Assembly: GCA_019915135.1 (NCBI GenBank)
Contig: JAHLMK010000022.1
Span: 434,001-498,000, forward strand
From: Strobilurus pachycystidiatus
Lineage: Eukaryota > Basidiomycota > Agaricomycetes > Agaricales > Physalacriaceae
Length of the DNA stretch: 64,000 nt
Reading direction: 5' to 3'
Part shown: in pieces, positions 1-12,800 of the stretch
How the letters are laid out: each line of letters begins with the position of its first letter
Position numbering within the stretch: the first letter of the stretch is position 1
The notes under the pieces: model-generated
Told to the model about the DNA's origin: nothing
The model's database searches: none
What the model saw: only the letters and a program-made list of their open reading frames with translations
Translations under genes and position numbers: made by a program

Positions 1-1161
1 GACGCGCTGTGGCGGGGCAGGCGGGGCGAGACTTGACGCAGCAGGTGCTGGTGCAGGGGCTTTCCGAGCTGGAGGTGGCGGCACAATCCGAGTCGACCCT
101 GCACTCTGAGGACGCGCTGGAGGTGGGGGCGGAGCAGCGGGAGCAGCAGGAACAGCGAGACTCTGTGGGCGCGCCGGTGGCGGCGGCGGCGGTCCCCTTC
201 CTGGCAGCGAAGGCGGAGGAGGGACACTGCGACTGGGTGTTATCGTACTGTTCCGAGCTGGGATCGCGGGTGGAGCCCTAGCCGGAGGAGACGCGCTTCG
301 GACCGGAAGTGCCGAAGATGGACGCGCAGGTGGAGGCGGTGCAGGTGACGCTGGCGGCGGCACCTTCCGTCCAGGCAGCGCCGGCGCCGTGCGAGACGGC
401 AAGCTTGGCGCCGCTCTCGACGGCAAACTGGGCGGTGGCGGAACTGAACGAAATGGCAGACTCGGCGGTGGCGGTGGCGTCGGCACTGACCGCACTGGTG
501 TCGATGGGACTAGCCGGCTTGGGGCTGGAGGTGGCGTCGGCACTGATCGGTTCGGCGCTGGCGGCGGCGTCGGTACCGCTCGCGCTGGAGCCGGAGGAGG
601 TGCTGGTACTGCGCGCGCTGGCGCCGGAGGAGGGGTAGGCACTGACCGGCTTGGTGCCGCTGAAGGTGGAAGGGGTGGTGCAGCACGGGTGGGCGTTTGA
701 GGCGCGATGGGTGGCGGCGGAGCCCTTGGAGGTGGTGGCGCTCTCGATGGCGGCGCAAGCGCTTTTGGCGTCGGGACCGGGCGCGACGGGGGAGCCGGAG
801 ACGGCTCTCGATTCGGGATCGTAGGCGGTTTGCCCAGTGTCGGAGGTCTCGCTTTGTGATTGTCGTCAGAATACCGAAGAGACAAGGTCAGTATGCGAGA
901 CTCACCGAGACTGCTCTGACCAGCGGGCTTTAGTTTGGGCATGCCGCCAGCGAATAACCCGGCCAGCTGTGGCGGTCCGCCCATCGCAGGCATCGACGAG
1001 GCAGACCCGGACGATGTGACCGACCTCCCTCCAGCTCCGCCGCCGCCGCCGCCGCCACCTCCCTTCGGAGTGTCTATCGTTGGCGCACTGCGGTCATTCG
1101 TCTCTGCCTTCTTGAGTCTCTTGCCCGCCTGGATTTGCTGTAGTAGAGCGCTGGAAGCCAT
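1..1161 (-). CDS. Verprolin/WIP-type WH2 actin-binding protein (partial, C-terminus off window)
   Basis: The protein starts MASSALLQQIQAGKRLKKAE, a classic WH2 actin-monomer-binding helix. A polyglycine tract follows, and then a LFAGGMPKLKP stretch like the LKKT/V element seen after WH2 helices. The first coding exon runs from the ATG at 1161 to about 920, and a donor follows the GQSSL codons. The remainder to the window edge is strongly Gly/Pro/Ser-rich when read on the minus strand, as expected for the verprolin/WIP family (yeast Vrp1), which binds G-actin and recruits WASP/Las17 to endocytic patches. The GC-rich repeats create long overlapping open frames on the plus strand that are only shadows. 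The C-terminal WASP-binding part lies outside the window, so Vrp1 orthology is inferred from the N-terminus and composition. Confidence 0.75.
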   Translation of the reverse strand, partial: MASSALLQQIQAGKRLKKAETNDRSAPTIDTPKGGGGGGGGGAGGRSVTSSGSASSMPAMGGPPQLAGLFAGGMPKLKPAGQSSLGESRILTLSLRYSDDNHKARPPTLGKPPTIPNREPSPAPPSRPVPTPKALAPPSRAPPPPRAPPPPIAPQTPTRAAPPLPPSAAPSRSVPTPPPAPARAVPAPPPAPARAVPTPPPAPNRSVPTPPPAPSRLVPSTPVRSVPTPPPPPSLPFRSVPPPPSLPSRAAPSLPSRTAPALPGRKVPPPASPAPPPPARPSSALPVRSASPPARAPPAIPARNSTITPSRSVPPPPSLPGRGPPPPPPARPQSLAVPAAPAAPPPPPARPQSAGSTRIVPPPPARKAPAPAPAASSLAPPAPPQRV

Positions 1162-1438
1162 GACGGGATGATCGTGGTTGGACCGTGAGCTCTCAATAAA
1201 TGTTTGTCGATGTTGAGTCCGCAGGATTACGACAGGTACCCTTCCGTGTGGATCCACAGCAATCCACAGTCGATGCGCAGCAAGATATCGGGGTAAGTAC
1301 TATTACGTCGTTGCTTGTGCGTGGACTAATGGCGTGGCATGGAAAGTATATTCAGATTCAACATACAGTCGATGGAGATAGCAACGTAGATAAAATGTCC
1401 ATAACAAAGTCTTGCAGTCATGAGAACACGGATCGTAC

Positions 1439-3590
1439 TCAAGAGTCTGAGTTTTCGCTCGCCACTGAATGCGGCACATCAGCTCGCCGCACCTCCGGGA
1501 CTCTTGAATCACCCATCATGTCTCGCCGCAATTTGGGAACCGGAATAGGATTCGCGTACCCAGCTGCGCGGAATTGGCGTGGTCCATTGTCTGAGATTGG
1601 TCGTCGCGGCATGGGGGTGGTAAGGAGTATCGGCCGTGATGGGGTCGGCGGCGCAATCGTCACAATCTGCGCATTTCCATCTGATTCAGTCACCGATGTA
1701 AGCGAATGACGGTTAGACCCAGCAATGGACATCGTAGCAACGGAGACCACTCTTGACTGCACGCTTTCGGCGGGACTGGGAGTCTTCGGGGACATCGGCA
1801 ACGGAGGGAAGGCATCAGTCGACTGCACCCGCGAAGAAGCTTTGGTTGGTGTTGGCGCCAGCGACGCGTCCGACATTGGATACATTGATGGCGATGTCGA
1901 AGTCATAGAAAAGTGCGACTGAGGACCCAGCGCGGGTTCAGGTACCGTCAATTCGGCAGAAAATGGTGTGTCTGGCTTCATGTCCTCCCCAGTAAATTTG
2001 TTGGAACCTTCGACCATCATCAGGCGAGGTCGAACAAGTGATACTGTGGACTCAAAGGGGGGAAGGGCAGGAACTTCCTCAGTGCGGTACGAAGACGGCC
2101 GGGCCCAAGGATAGCGGGCGCGTCTGACAACTTCGACGACGCCAATGCTGCGCACGCTCCTCGAGTCAACAGTGCGACTGCTGCGCCGACTAGTACGCAT
2201 CGCGCCATAACCAGAGACCCACTTATCTACTTCGACCACCGAGGTGTTATCCAAGTTCTTGGCTGCATACGGATGCCCAATTATGGGTTGAGGATACGTG
2301 ATGGAGTGCTGGACAGACCGTCTCCGGGATGACAGAGTTCGGTGAGAACGGATGGATGGCGTATATCGAGATGCAATCCTGGCGAGATACAGGTCTCGCA
2401 AAGCAGCCGCATCAGAAGGACCTTGCGTGGTAGCAACAGCTGGGCTTGTAACCTGGTGACGCTGTTGGAATGTTACTGTGTGCGGTGGTGAGTTGACAAA
2501 TCAGACGGGAAAATGAGACCTACTCAGGACAATGACTGCACCGATACTGAAAGGAATGAATTCTCCTAGGATTCCAGTGAAAAGAGCGGAGGGAACCATC
2601 GTCAAGAGTTCCAGCAGAAGCAGCGAGAATGCTTGACGAACACGAAAATCACCCAGCCAAACGAGGACTTGGCGCGATTGACCAAAGGTCAGTGTGAGAA
2701 TCCTCCCGATGGCCCACACTTCAATCAAGGAGTACATGAATGATGAAGCCAGTGAAAGACCAAGAACACTGATGAAGGTTGATCAATGCGGTGCAAGAGT
2801 GAAGATTATTGGCGGACTGACTGCTTGCGGTCACATAGAAAGATGTCCAATCTGTCGAATTTGCTGATGCAAACGTCAGAGAGGTTTGTCAAGATGGATG
2901 GTGAACGGACCTGATGGAACCGGTTCCAATGGCAAAGTTCGCAAATACAAGAGCTGATAAATTCATCAGGACGAACATCTATATCCACAAGCGATGGAGT
3001 CTCACCGAGACCCGCCAGAAGCCATGCGCAATATATCCACGTTTCACGACGGCCGATCCCTAGTTGTCGAAGCGCAACCAAGATGATGGATAGACCAACA
3101 AGTCGAGCGAACTGAGTGGCCAATCCTCCCCCGGCTACAGCAAACGCTGTGGAATTATCTGAGTAACGTCGCGGTATAACTCCGCAAAACATCCGCACCG
3201 CAACCAGTCCCTCCTCCTGGGCCGAAAGACGACAAGGAAACAAAGTAGCCAAAGCTGGCAAACATAAAGCATAGAGAAAACGCGAAGAGAAGAGCAGGGT
3301 TGATAGTCCGAATGGTATGCGTACTCGCCGTGTCAAATGGCGCCTTCTCCGCGTCGAAAGCAGATGATGAAGAGCCACGGACCCGTCGATAGATGCTCGT
3401 GTGGAGGCCAGAAGAGAGAAGGCATTGAAGAGAGGTGACAAACACCCATCCCAGGAAGAAGGTTGCTATTTGACGGCTGCAAAACAAGACATGCTTTAGT
3501 CTTCCTTGACGTTGGCAAGAGCAAAACGTACTGATCCGGATGCTCTCCAACCTCGACGACAAGTTGGCTTGGCGAGGTCGGACTGCCCAT
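1439..3590 (-). CDS. Multi-pass membrane protein with long disordered cytoplasmic tail
   Basis: The start at 3590 (MGSPTSPSQLVVEVGEHPD) precedes an intron of about 50 nt and then several hydrophobic segments: ATFFLGWVFVTSLQCLL, a NPALLFAFSLCFMFASFGYF helix, LVGLSIILVALRQLGIG, a WIYCAWLLAGL helix, a VLGLSLASSFMYSLIEVW helix and a final segment near 2520-2640 (LLLELLTMVPSALFTGILG). Splicing GTGC to AFAVAGGGLATQFARL across an intron near 3145-3200 keeps the frame. The last exon (2401 down to 1439) is about 320 residues, Ser/Pro/Arg-rich and membrane-free. The pattern resembles uncharacterised seven-helix proteins common in Agaricomycetes. No ligand or activity can be inferred. Exact exon edges between 2400 and 3150 are uncertain. 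Confidence 0.65.
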
Positions 3591-3766
3591 GTCAGGCGAA
3601 GTGATCGTTAAAAAGCTAGAGAGAGAGAACTAGGCCAGCTTGAATAATGAAAAAATGAGCCCAGCTCGAGATTGAAGATCAACAGGCCAAAGGAAGGACG
3701 AAGGCAAGACGATGGGAATTATTGCCTCCGCGTGCCTGATCAATTATGAGGGCCCGGGTGACGTGT

Positions 3767-3772
3767 CACGTG
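3767..3772. promoter_or_regulatory. CACGTG E-box-like motif upstream of TRA1
   Basis: A CACGTG palindrome sits in the larger GTGACGTGTCACGTG context, about 120 bp before the TRA1 start and inside the roughly 300-bp divergent interval shared with the membrane-protein gene. CACGTG is the site of bHLH factors such as Cbf1. The function here is inferred from sequence only. Confidence 0.3.
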
Positions 3773-3888
3773 CATGCCTCGGTTCAAGGTCCAAAAGCCT
3801 AAGGGCCAAGGCTCATTCTTCCCCGCCTCGGTACTGTGCCTCTGCGCCACACTTCAGGACCGCGTTTTTCCTGCCACTTTGCGCAGCC

Positions 3889-6800
3889 ATGGCCGCGCCA
3901 AGGGGGGTGGACGTTCATCACGTCCCAACAGGAGCAGATATTGAGCAAAGAGTAGCGAGAATCCTCGATCCGTCGACAGGTGCGTCGGCCATGAAGTTCT
4001 TTGCGCTCTGCTGAATGTTATTCAGAAATCAAAACGAAACTCATTGTCGCTACGGAAATACGGGAACGATTGGATACCATGCGCGAAGTCGAAACAGGAC
4101 GAGACACTGAGACACTCCGAGTCCTGCACCTCATTGTACCCTCCCTCATCGACCGACTCAACCCAGAGTATGCCGCGTATCGCAAGGACGGCCTCGATTA
4201 TCAATTCAGAACTCTTCTCTTCTCCATCCTGAGCCGTATCCCTTCCTCAGAGGCCACTCGACAGTCTGTCTATGATTTCATGCTGCAGGTCATACGCAGA
4301 GACAACGAGGACAACGCGGTGTTGGCCGCAAAACACCTTGTCGAGCTATTCCGCATCAATCGACACATTTCCCCAGAGAGCCTCTCGCAGTTCACCGATC
4401 TGTGCAGGGATGTCTTCAACAGCGTCGATCAGCTCCAGAGCAATTGGTTCATCGAGACCGCCTCGGTCAGAGACCCGAATCTGGCCCTTCCTAGTGTGCA
4501 GAGCTTCAAAGTGGCGACAGAGCTGGCGTCAGTTCTGGGCTTGTACACCCAGCATCTAAAGGACACGATCCGAACAAATGTGGTGTTACCCGCCGCCTTC
4601 AAGTTCTTACAGTTCGAAGCCCCACTGCAAAAGACGGCCCGAGATAACTATGAAGCTATGGGAAAGTACTGGTCTGGCATGGCGCCTACCATCAAGAACG
4701 CGTCAGTCTATTCCGAGCTTCTGCTCGCCCAGATCAAGGTGCGTCGCGTGAACAAATATCGAGTCGCGGTAATTCATTCAAGTTGTAACAGGTTTTGTCC
4801 TATCTGGCGCTAGTCATGCGCCAACAGACGCCTGGTTCCGAAGTGAACGGCGAGGTCCTTGTCGTTCAATCCCTGCGTATTCTCCAGGACTGCCCTACCC
4901 ATGGCATTGCATTGAGAAAGGTATTCAAGCCCGTTCTTTCTCTCATAGTGGCTGACAGCTAGTTTAGGAATTGATGATTGTCTTTCGTCATCTCATGACC
5001 ACCCCGCACCGCAGGGCGCTGCTTCCTCAAATTGACAAGTTGTTTGATGAAAAAGTCCTTCTAGGTACTGGCCTTAGCAGCAACGAGCTTCTTCGGTAAG
5101 GCTTTGATTGTTTTCCAAGATCACCTTCTCATCATGCTTACAGTGCCCACGTACTGTCTGCCTTCACCGACCTATTCCACCACTTGCGGTCGGACCTGTC
5201 GTCGGCGCAGCTAGAGAAGATTGTCCATCTCTATTCGCGACAGCTTCACAACCCGTCGCTTCCCATGAACATTCATATCATTTCCGCGAAGGTTATGTTC
5301 GGGAGCGCAGAGGCCTTGATCACGAGGGAGCCGACCCAAGCAACGGCTCGCCTCCTTGAGGGCATGCTTAAGACCTGCTTGGACCGACTCGATGCGTTGA
5401 TCATTTCCCATGAGGCTATCCTTGCTGGCATCGAAAGAGCCAAATCAGGGAATGATCAACCTCTGATAGACGACTTGCTCATTGAGAGAGCGCGCCCAGT
5501 GTTTGGAGCGGCGTACGCTGCAGAAAAGGCGGAAGAAGTCTTAAGCGGTAAGTGACATGTTGGGTCTGGGACGGCGCAAAATTGAGGTTTCTCTAAGCCT
5601 ATTTGTTAGAACTCCGGTTATTCTTCAAGACTCTGCTGCACGGATTCCGTGTTTGCCTCGCAGGTATCAAGAAATGCGACCAGCCAACCCCTGATGGCAC
5701 GTACATCTTCCGAATGTTTGAAGGATGTGTTAGATGTCTGGCGTCGTTCGATTCAGACACCCGAATGGACGGAGATAGCAGCATGATAGACTGGTTCTCT
5801 CCCATCTTAGTGGAGATCAACCTCCATGTGTTCCAGGAAGTATGGACGCACAAGATCGACTTCTTCTTTGACTGTGCCCAAAAGCGAGTCGCGCTGCTGG
5901 GCATCTGCCAGTTTCTGTTCAGCAGGGAGGCTCAATCACCTACTCTGCTTGCTATTGTCCTCCAGTTCTTGGTAGACCGTCTTCCTATGCTTGGGGAGCA
6001 CGAGGACCTCGTCGTCGCGACAACGATTCGCCTGTACAAGATCGCCTTCGCCGCCGTCGCGGCCCATCCGACCACGAACGAGAGCATACTCGCACTGCAT
6101 CTGGGAAAGCTGCTCATGGACTGCTTCCCTTTGGCCGCTAAAGCCACGAAGCCCACTCATTATTTCCATCTCCTGAGGGCGCTGTTCAGGTCCATAGGCG
6201 GGGGCGGAGGTCGTTTCGAGTTGCTGTACAAAGAAGTTTTGCCTCTTCTCCCAGAGATGCTCGAGTGTCTGAATCGACAGCTCAATGCGTCCGTTGGTCA
6301 GACGCAGGACATGATCGTCGAGCTGTGCCTGACAGTCCCTCTGCGACTCACTCATCTCCTGCCGCATCTCTCGTACCTCATGCAACCGTTGGCGTTAGCT
6401 TTGCGTGGCGGACCTGAGCTCGTCGCCCAAGGTCTTCGTACCCTCGAATTGTGCATTGACAATTTGACCCCGGATTTCCTTGATCCCACTTTGAACTTGG
6501 TTTTAAGGGAGCTCATGGAAGCCCTCCATAGTCACTTGAAGCCGGTTCCTGCAAACCATGCCATCGCGCACACTACCATCCGTATTTTGGGCAAGCTGGG
6601 TGGCCGAAATCGGCGCCTCTTAGGACGGGAGCCCGCCCTGCAATACATCGATCAGTCGGAGTCTCCAAAGACGGCAATCTCCTTCGCAGGGAATGCGCGC
6701 AAGACGGACCTTGGCCCTCTCATTGACGTCGCATGTAAGACGCTCAAATCCAAATCTTCCATTGATGCTTCGTACGCGTTCACGTACTTGGAGCAGTGCG

Positions 6801-9800
6801 TCTCGCTCACGCTTCACGAGGTAATTGTTCTCCTCTCCCTACCCAGATTCGTTTATTTAGTGCTATTCTATCTAGGGGCTAAATGGCGAGAATGCGAAGA
6901 AGATGTTCCTCGAGGCGGTGCAGGGAGCATTCGATGCCTGTCATGTCTCTCAGACAAAGGAAGAGGCGACGCAGTTCCTTCGGAAGGTGGCACAGCGCAT
7001 CTTCGAGCTTGAAACGCAGAAGACCCTCGGGCCTCATGATCCCTACACTCGGAATGCGCCGACACCACTTCTTACGGCTTTCTTTGACGCCATCCCCCAT
7101 GCCTTGGCCCGAGAGGACCCCGTCGAAGCAGAAGATTCCCGATTATTGCTTTCCAGCATGATCGCTGATCTCGTTAGCATGATGGGCCAGACCGTGTCCT
7201 TGCAGGAGATCACACCCATTCTGCATCAACTGTCGAACCGATTCATTACCTTATGCTTCGGTGACTCCTTGGTTCGTAAGACCGCAGGCTGTGCCGGTAT
7301 CAAGATCATGACCAGCACTCCTGTGGTTGGCGCTGCGTGGACTACGGAAAGGGAGATAGAAGTCATACGCGCCTTGCTACACGTTTTGAAGGATCTACCG
7401 CCGGACCTCCCGCGCGATACCAACGAGATTGTCGACATCTTGACGACGGTGTTGCGCATTGGCAACTCATCCCTTGACTACACCGCTTCCGGAGATGCTG
7501 CTCGCAACAAGCTTGTGGCATTAACAGGACATTTCTTCTCCGAACTTCAGAGCTCCAAAGCCATCGTTAGACAAGCAGTCCAGGCGTGCATCGACCTTCT
7601 GGTTGAACTCAGTGGCATGTCCATAACGTCTTTGCTGATGCCTCATCGCGATCGCATGTTGGTTGGTATCTACACCAAGCCTTTGCGTGCCCTTCCCTTC
7701 GCCATACAAATTGGAATGATAGAGGCAATTCGCTACTGTGTCAGCCTTGACCCGCCATTGGTCGAGGTAAATGACGAATTACTTCGTCTCCTACACGAGA
7801 CCCTTGCACTCGCAGATGCGGACGATCTACACGCTAGAGGTAGTGCTCGCCAGAGTGGCATCGAGATCACCAAACTCCATGTGGCATGCATCAAGCTGTT
7901 AACAGCATCGATGCCCCTCACAGACTTCTTCAACAAGCAACACCAGACGCGTCAAAGGTAAAATGTTGCGGCCTCTACTTCTGTAACCAAACTCACTCTC
8001 AATCTAGGGTTACCGGCGTCTATTTCAAGGCGCTTTATTCTCCTTCCCATGAGATCAAGGACGTTGCTTACGACGGTCTGAAGATGGTTCTAGCACACCA
8101 GTCGAGGCTACCTCGCGAGTTGCTCCAGACAGGCTTACGACCTATTTTGATGAATCTAGCTGATCCCAAGCGCCTATCCGTTCCTGGGCTGGAGGGCTTA
8201 GCACGTCTCCTCGAGTTACTGGTTAACTACTTCAAAGTCGAGATCGGTCACAAGCTCCTCGACCACTTCCGTTTCGTCGCGGACCCGCAGATGCTGCAAG
8301 CGTCCTCCAAACTGCCATTGTCGGAAAATGAGGGTATCACGAAACTTGTCCGCCTTGCCAACATCTTTCACCTACTTCCCTCGACGGCGAACATCTTCCT
8401 AGACAACCTCATCAACTCTATCGTCATGACAGAGGCTACTATGTGTTTCTCCGGCAGGAGTCCTTTCTCAGAACCGTTGGCGCGGTACCTCAACCGCTAC
8501 CCGCAGGAAGGTGTCGATTTCTTCTTGAGGAATATACACTTCCCTCGACACCTTCGAACCTTGCGCAGTATCATACAGGCCAAGTTGGCGCCGAGGCTGG
8601 AATCAGAGCTGTCTTCTCGCACGCCCGCGATCACGAATAATCGCTTGCGGGAGAATGACGGCAATCTCCATCCAGCCCTCCTTTTGCTCGAGGATCTGGC
8701 GACCGTCGATCCGAGCTGGGTACGGCAATATCCTCATACCATACGATGCCTTGTTGAAGTGTGGTACGCTCCCAACACTGCCACCACAGCGGAATATATC
8801 GAGCGGCAATCCGTCCTTCTTTCCATCTTCAAGCTCATCCTACAACGGGATCCACGCATTGACCTCGTCTTTGACCTCGTCGCGATCTATACTCGCAACC
8901 TTGAGATGGACCTCGCTCGAACCACCCATTTTCTCTACCAGTTGGTTGCCTTGTCGGAGGATATCATCTACCGCCGCAACATTCTGATGCGCTTCCTGAC
9001 GTGGTTCGAGGATCCTCAATATTCGTGGTCTCACAAGGCGTTTTTCCTGCGTTATGTCATCACCCCCACCTTGCTTGTCCAAGCTACGCGCTCCAGCACT
9101 CAACGCCTAATCGGTGCCGACTTTGTCAACTCAGTCCAGAAGATCATCTGGTCCCGCGTCTCCGATCCATCGCGCTACCAGGACTCCGACGATACGCTGA
9201 AGATCGAGCTCCTCCACTTCACGACAGTCATGGTTCAGCACTATTCAGATTTGGTCGAAGGCGTGAAGAGTGCGGTATGGAAGTTCTCCTTGAGCTACAT
9301 TCACAACGAGGATCCTGTTGTGAAGCAAACCGTGTACCTTTTGAACGCTCACTTCTGCACTGCCATCCCCGGGAACCCTGCCAAGTTCATCCTCAAGACA
9401 TGGTCGGACATCCTGCGCTCTGCTCACCCTGAAGGTGGTCGAGGGGCCATTCGTCAGGAGGCTCTATCCACTCTCGCTCCCGCATTACCACTCACCGAAG
9501 AATCGACGTCGGGGGATCACCACCATTACCCGCAGTGGGCTGTGACGACTAGACGCTTGATCTACGAGGAGGGGATTTCCCATGCCATTCCAGTGTACAA
9601 CTTGATCATCAAACAGCCTGACCTCTTTTATCCAGTTCGGGGCTTGTTCGTAACTCATATGGTTGGGTCACTGCAGAGATTGGGATTGATGGGAGGCTCC
9701 ACTTCAGAGACTCGCAGCTTGTCGATCGATATCCTACAAGTCATCTTCAACTGGGAGAACAAGGCCAGGGAAGAGCAAGCCATGAAAATGGAGACGGATG

Positions 9801-12800
9801 AACCATCGAAGGACGTGATGACCCCACTGCTCTATCGAGAGAATATGGTCAGCTACCTGGTTCGACTGGCATCTTCAATTCCCGAGTCAAAAAACAATGC
9901 TTCTGCCACGGTCGTGACGCGATCCTTGGCTCTTCTCAAGGCGATTGTTGGGCCCAGCGGCTGGGCAGACGTAGCATTCGGGTTGCGATTCTTTATGCGC
10001 GCTCTAGAACAGGTATTTGACTACCTCTGGTGATGACGACCCTCTGACCCGTCTGCAGAACGAACTAGACAGCGAGACGACCATGGCTGCAGCCATCTCG
10101 TCGGCAAGGGTCTTACAGGTCATTTGCGCTGAACAAAATGACCAGTGGTATCTCTCCAACGCAGAGTACTTGCAAAAGCTGGTCAAGAAAGGGCTGGTGA
10201 CAAACGAGAACGCGTTACATGACGCCCTCGGCCCAATCTTCGATCGGCTTCTTAGCCTCATGCCTTTGCCGAAGGAAGAAGACGAACAGCAAAATGATCT
10301 ATCGGAGTTCCACGTGTTTGTCTACAGTGCTATTGGAGAGGCACTTCATTCGAACAATTCTGTTCGAGGACCATTGATCATGCTCCAATCCGTGGTCAAA
10401 TCCGCGCCTGAGAGGATCGAATCTTTTGCTATTCACCTTCTCAAACTCCTTATCCGGCTGACGAAAGATCACGTTCAACCCGCCAAGGATGCCCCAGCCA
10501 CGCCCACACAGCCCGATAGCACCGTCCTCCTCATCATCTCCATTCTCGATATCTGCCAGACTTCGATCGCCTTTCTAGCAGATCAGAGGCGAGTTTTGCT
10601 GACGAACCTTGCCATTCTCGCCGAGAAGTCCCGCAATCCTCATGTCTGTCGTTATATACTCGGTCTGGCTCGTGCCTGGGCATTGAAACAGGAGCCATAT
10701 CCTACATCCAAAGACAAGGCCAATTTGCTCAACAAAATGGGTGCCTTCGAGAGCAAGGGGTCAGATCTGTTCAACCAGTACCTCGAACTCATCTTGGAGA
10801 TCTTCAATGAACCTTCCTTGCGCAGAAGCGATTTGACCTCTCGCTTGGAGCCCGCCTTCTTGCTGGGCTGTCGGGCATCTGACACAACATTGAGAGAACG
10901 CTTCATGGATCTTCTGGATGCAAGCGTCCCACGATCTCTCTTCAATCGACTCACTTATATCTGCGGGGTTCAGAACTGGGAAACGCTTGCAGATAACAAT
11001 TGGATCTATCTGGCGCTCCATCTTCTGTTAGGAGCTGTCGATAACACCGATGCATCGAGCACACGCACAGCAGCGACGTCTAGCGTCGCTTCAATCCCTC
11101 GCGTGAAGAGTCAGAGCGTCATACATTCCCTCCAACGCCTCGCATACTTTGACGCTCAAGCTGCCCATAATACTTGGGTTTCTGTGTTTCCTACGGCATG
11201 GTCTTGTCTGACGCGACGCGAGCAGGCCGATATCACGTATCACATGATAGTACTGCTCAGCAAAGACTACCATAATCGCCAGGCTCACGTACGGCCCAAT
11301 GTCGTGGAGACCTTGCTCGCTGGTATTCATGCATGCTCTCCGGCCATGACGTTACCGCCTCACCTCGTGAAGTATCTCGCCAAAACCTTTGGTTGCTGGT
11401 ATGTTGAAATCCGAGTAATACTCAAAAAGCACTCGCTCACAATCGCTGTAGGTATGTAGCTCTTGAAATCCTGGGGTCCTCCATCGAGACCGTGAAAGAC
11501 GACGAGACCACCGTCAGGGACTTCGTTCATGATTCTTTGGCTGACGTTTACGCGGAGCTCGCTGAAGAGGATCTGTTCTACGGCGTCTGGCGTAAGCGCT
11601 GTTTGCACAACGATACCAATGTCGCGCTGGCTTTCGAACAGAATGGGATGTGGGAACAAGCATCCACAGTATACGAGAACGCGCAGAACAAGACTCGTGC
11701 CGGCGCCCTCTCTTATACGGAGGCTGAATACTGTTTATGGGAGGATCATTGGATCCTGTCAGCGGAGAAGCTGCAGCATTGGGAAATTCTCAATGAACTC
11801 GGCCGTTCCGACTCGAACCCAGAGATGATGCTCGAGTGCGCTTGGCGTTTGAAGGATTGGACGGAAAACAAGCAAAGTCTGGAGGAGCTCGTATCACAGC
11901 TGCCAGAAGTACCCACTCCTCGGCGTCGCGTATTTGAAGCATTCTTGGCTCTCTTGAAATCACCTGCCGCTTTGGACAAGAACACCGATTTCACGCGCGT
12001 TCTCGAGGACGCCATGCAGTTGTCTCTTCGGAAATGGGTCGGCCTTCCTGCTACTCTCTCTGCCGCTCATATTCCACTCCTGCAACATTTCCAGCAATTT
12101 GTAGAACTCCAAGAAGCTGTTCAAATCTTCGGGTCGCTCTCGCAGACCACTTCTCAGAACCTTGAGAAGAAGTCACAGGAGCTGAAAATGGTTTTGCAAG
12201 CTTGGCGCGAACGTCTACCCAATCTCCACGACGATATCAGCATCTGGAGTGATCTCGTGGCATGGCGCCAGAATGTGTTCAATGCAATCAACGCCTCTTA
12301 CATCCCTCTTATTGGCGGCTCCAACCAGGGTGGCAACGGCTCGGCGGGTAATGCCAATACGTTCGGCTATCGAGGTTATCACGAAACCGCTTGGATCATC
12401 AATCGGTTCGCTCATGTAGCGCGTAAACATGATCTCCTTGAGGCCTGCTTCACATCATTGGCCAAGATCTACACTTTACCCAACATCGAAATCTCGGAGG
12501 CTTTCCTCAAACTACGAGAGCAGGCCCGGTGTTACTACCAGAAGCCGAACGACTTGCAGGCGGGACTGGAGGTCATCAACAATACCAACCTCCATTACTT
12601 CTCAGCTTCTCAGAAGGCGGAGTTCTTCACCCTCAAAGCAATGTTCCTCGCCAGATCCGGAAACGGGAACGGCAACGGCAACGGACCTCAGGACGCCTCA
12701 GCTTCTTTCGGTCAGGCAGCACAAATGGACATGAACCAACCCAAGGTCTGGGCTGAATGGGGACGTTATCATGATCGTCTGTTCAAGGATAATGGAGACC

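Noticed and set aside
309..700. Long overlapping plus-strand frames rich in Ala/Val or Gly
   Set aside because: They are mirror frames of the Pro/Gly-rich verprolin gene on the minus strand and have no start or splice context of their own.
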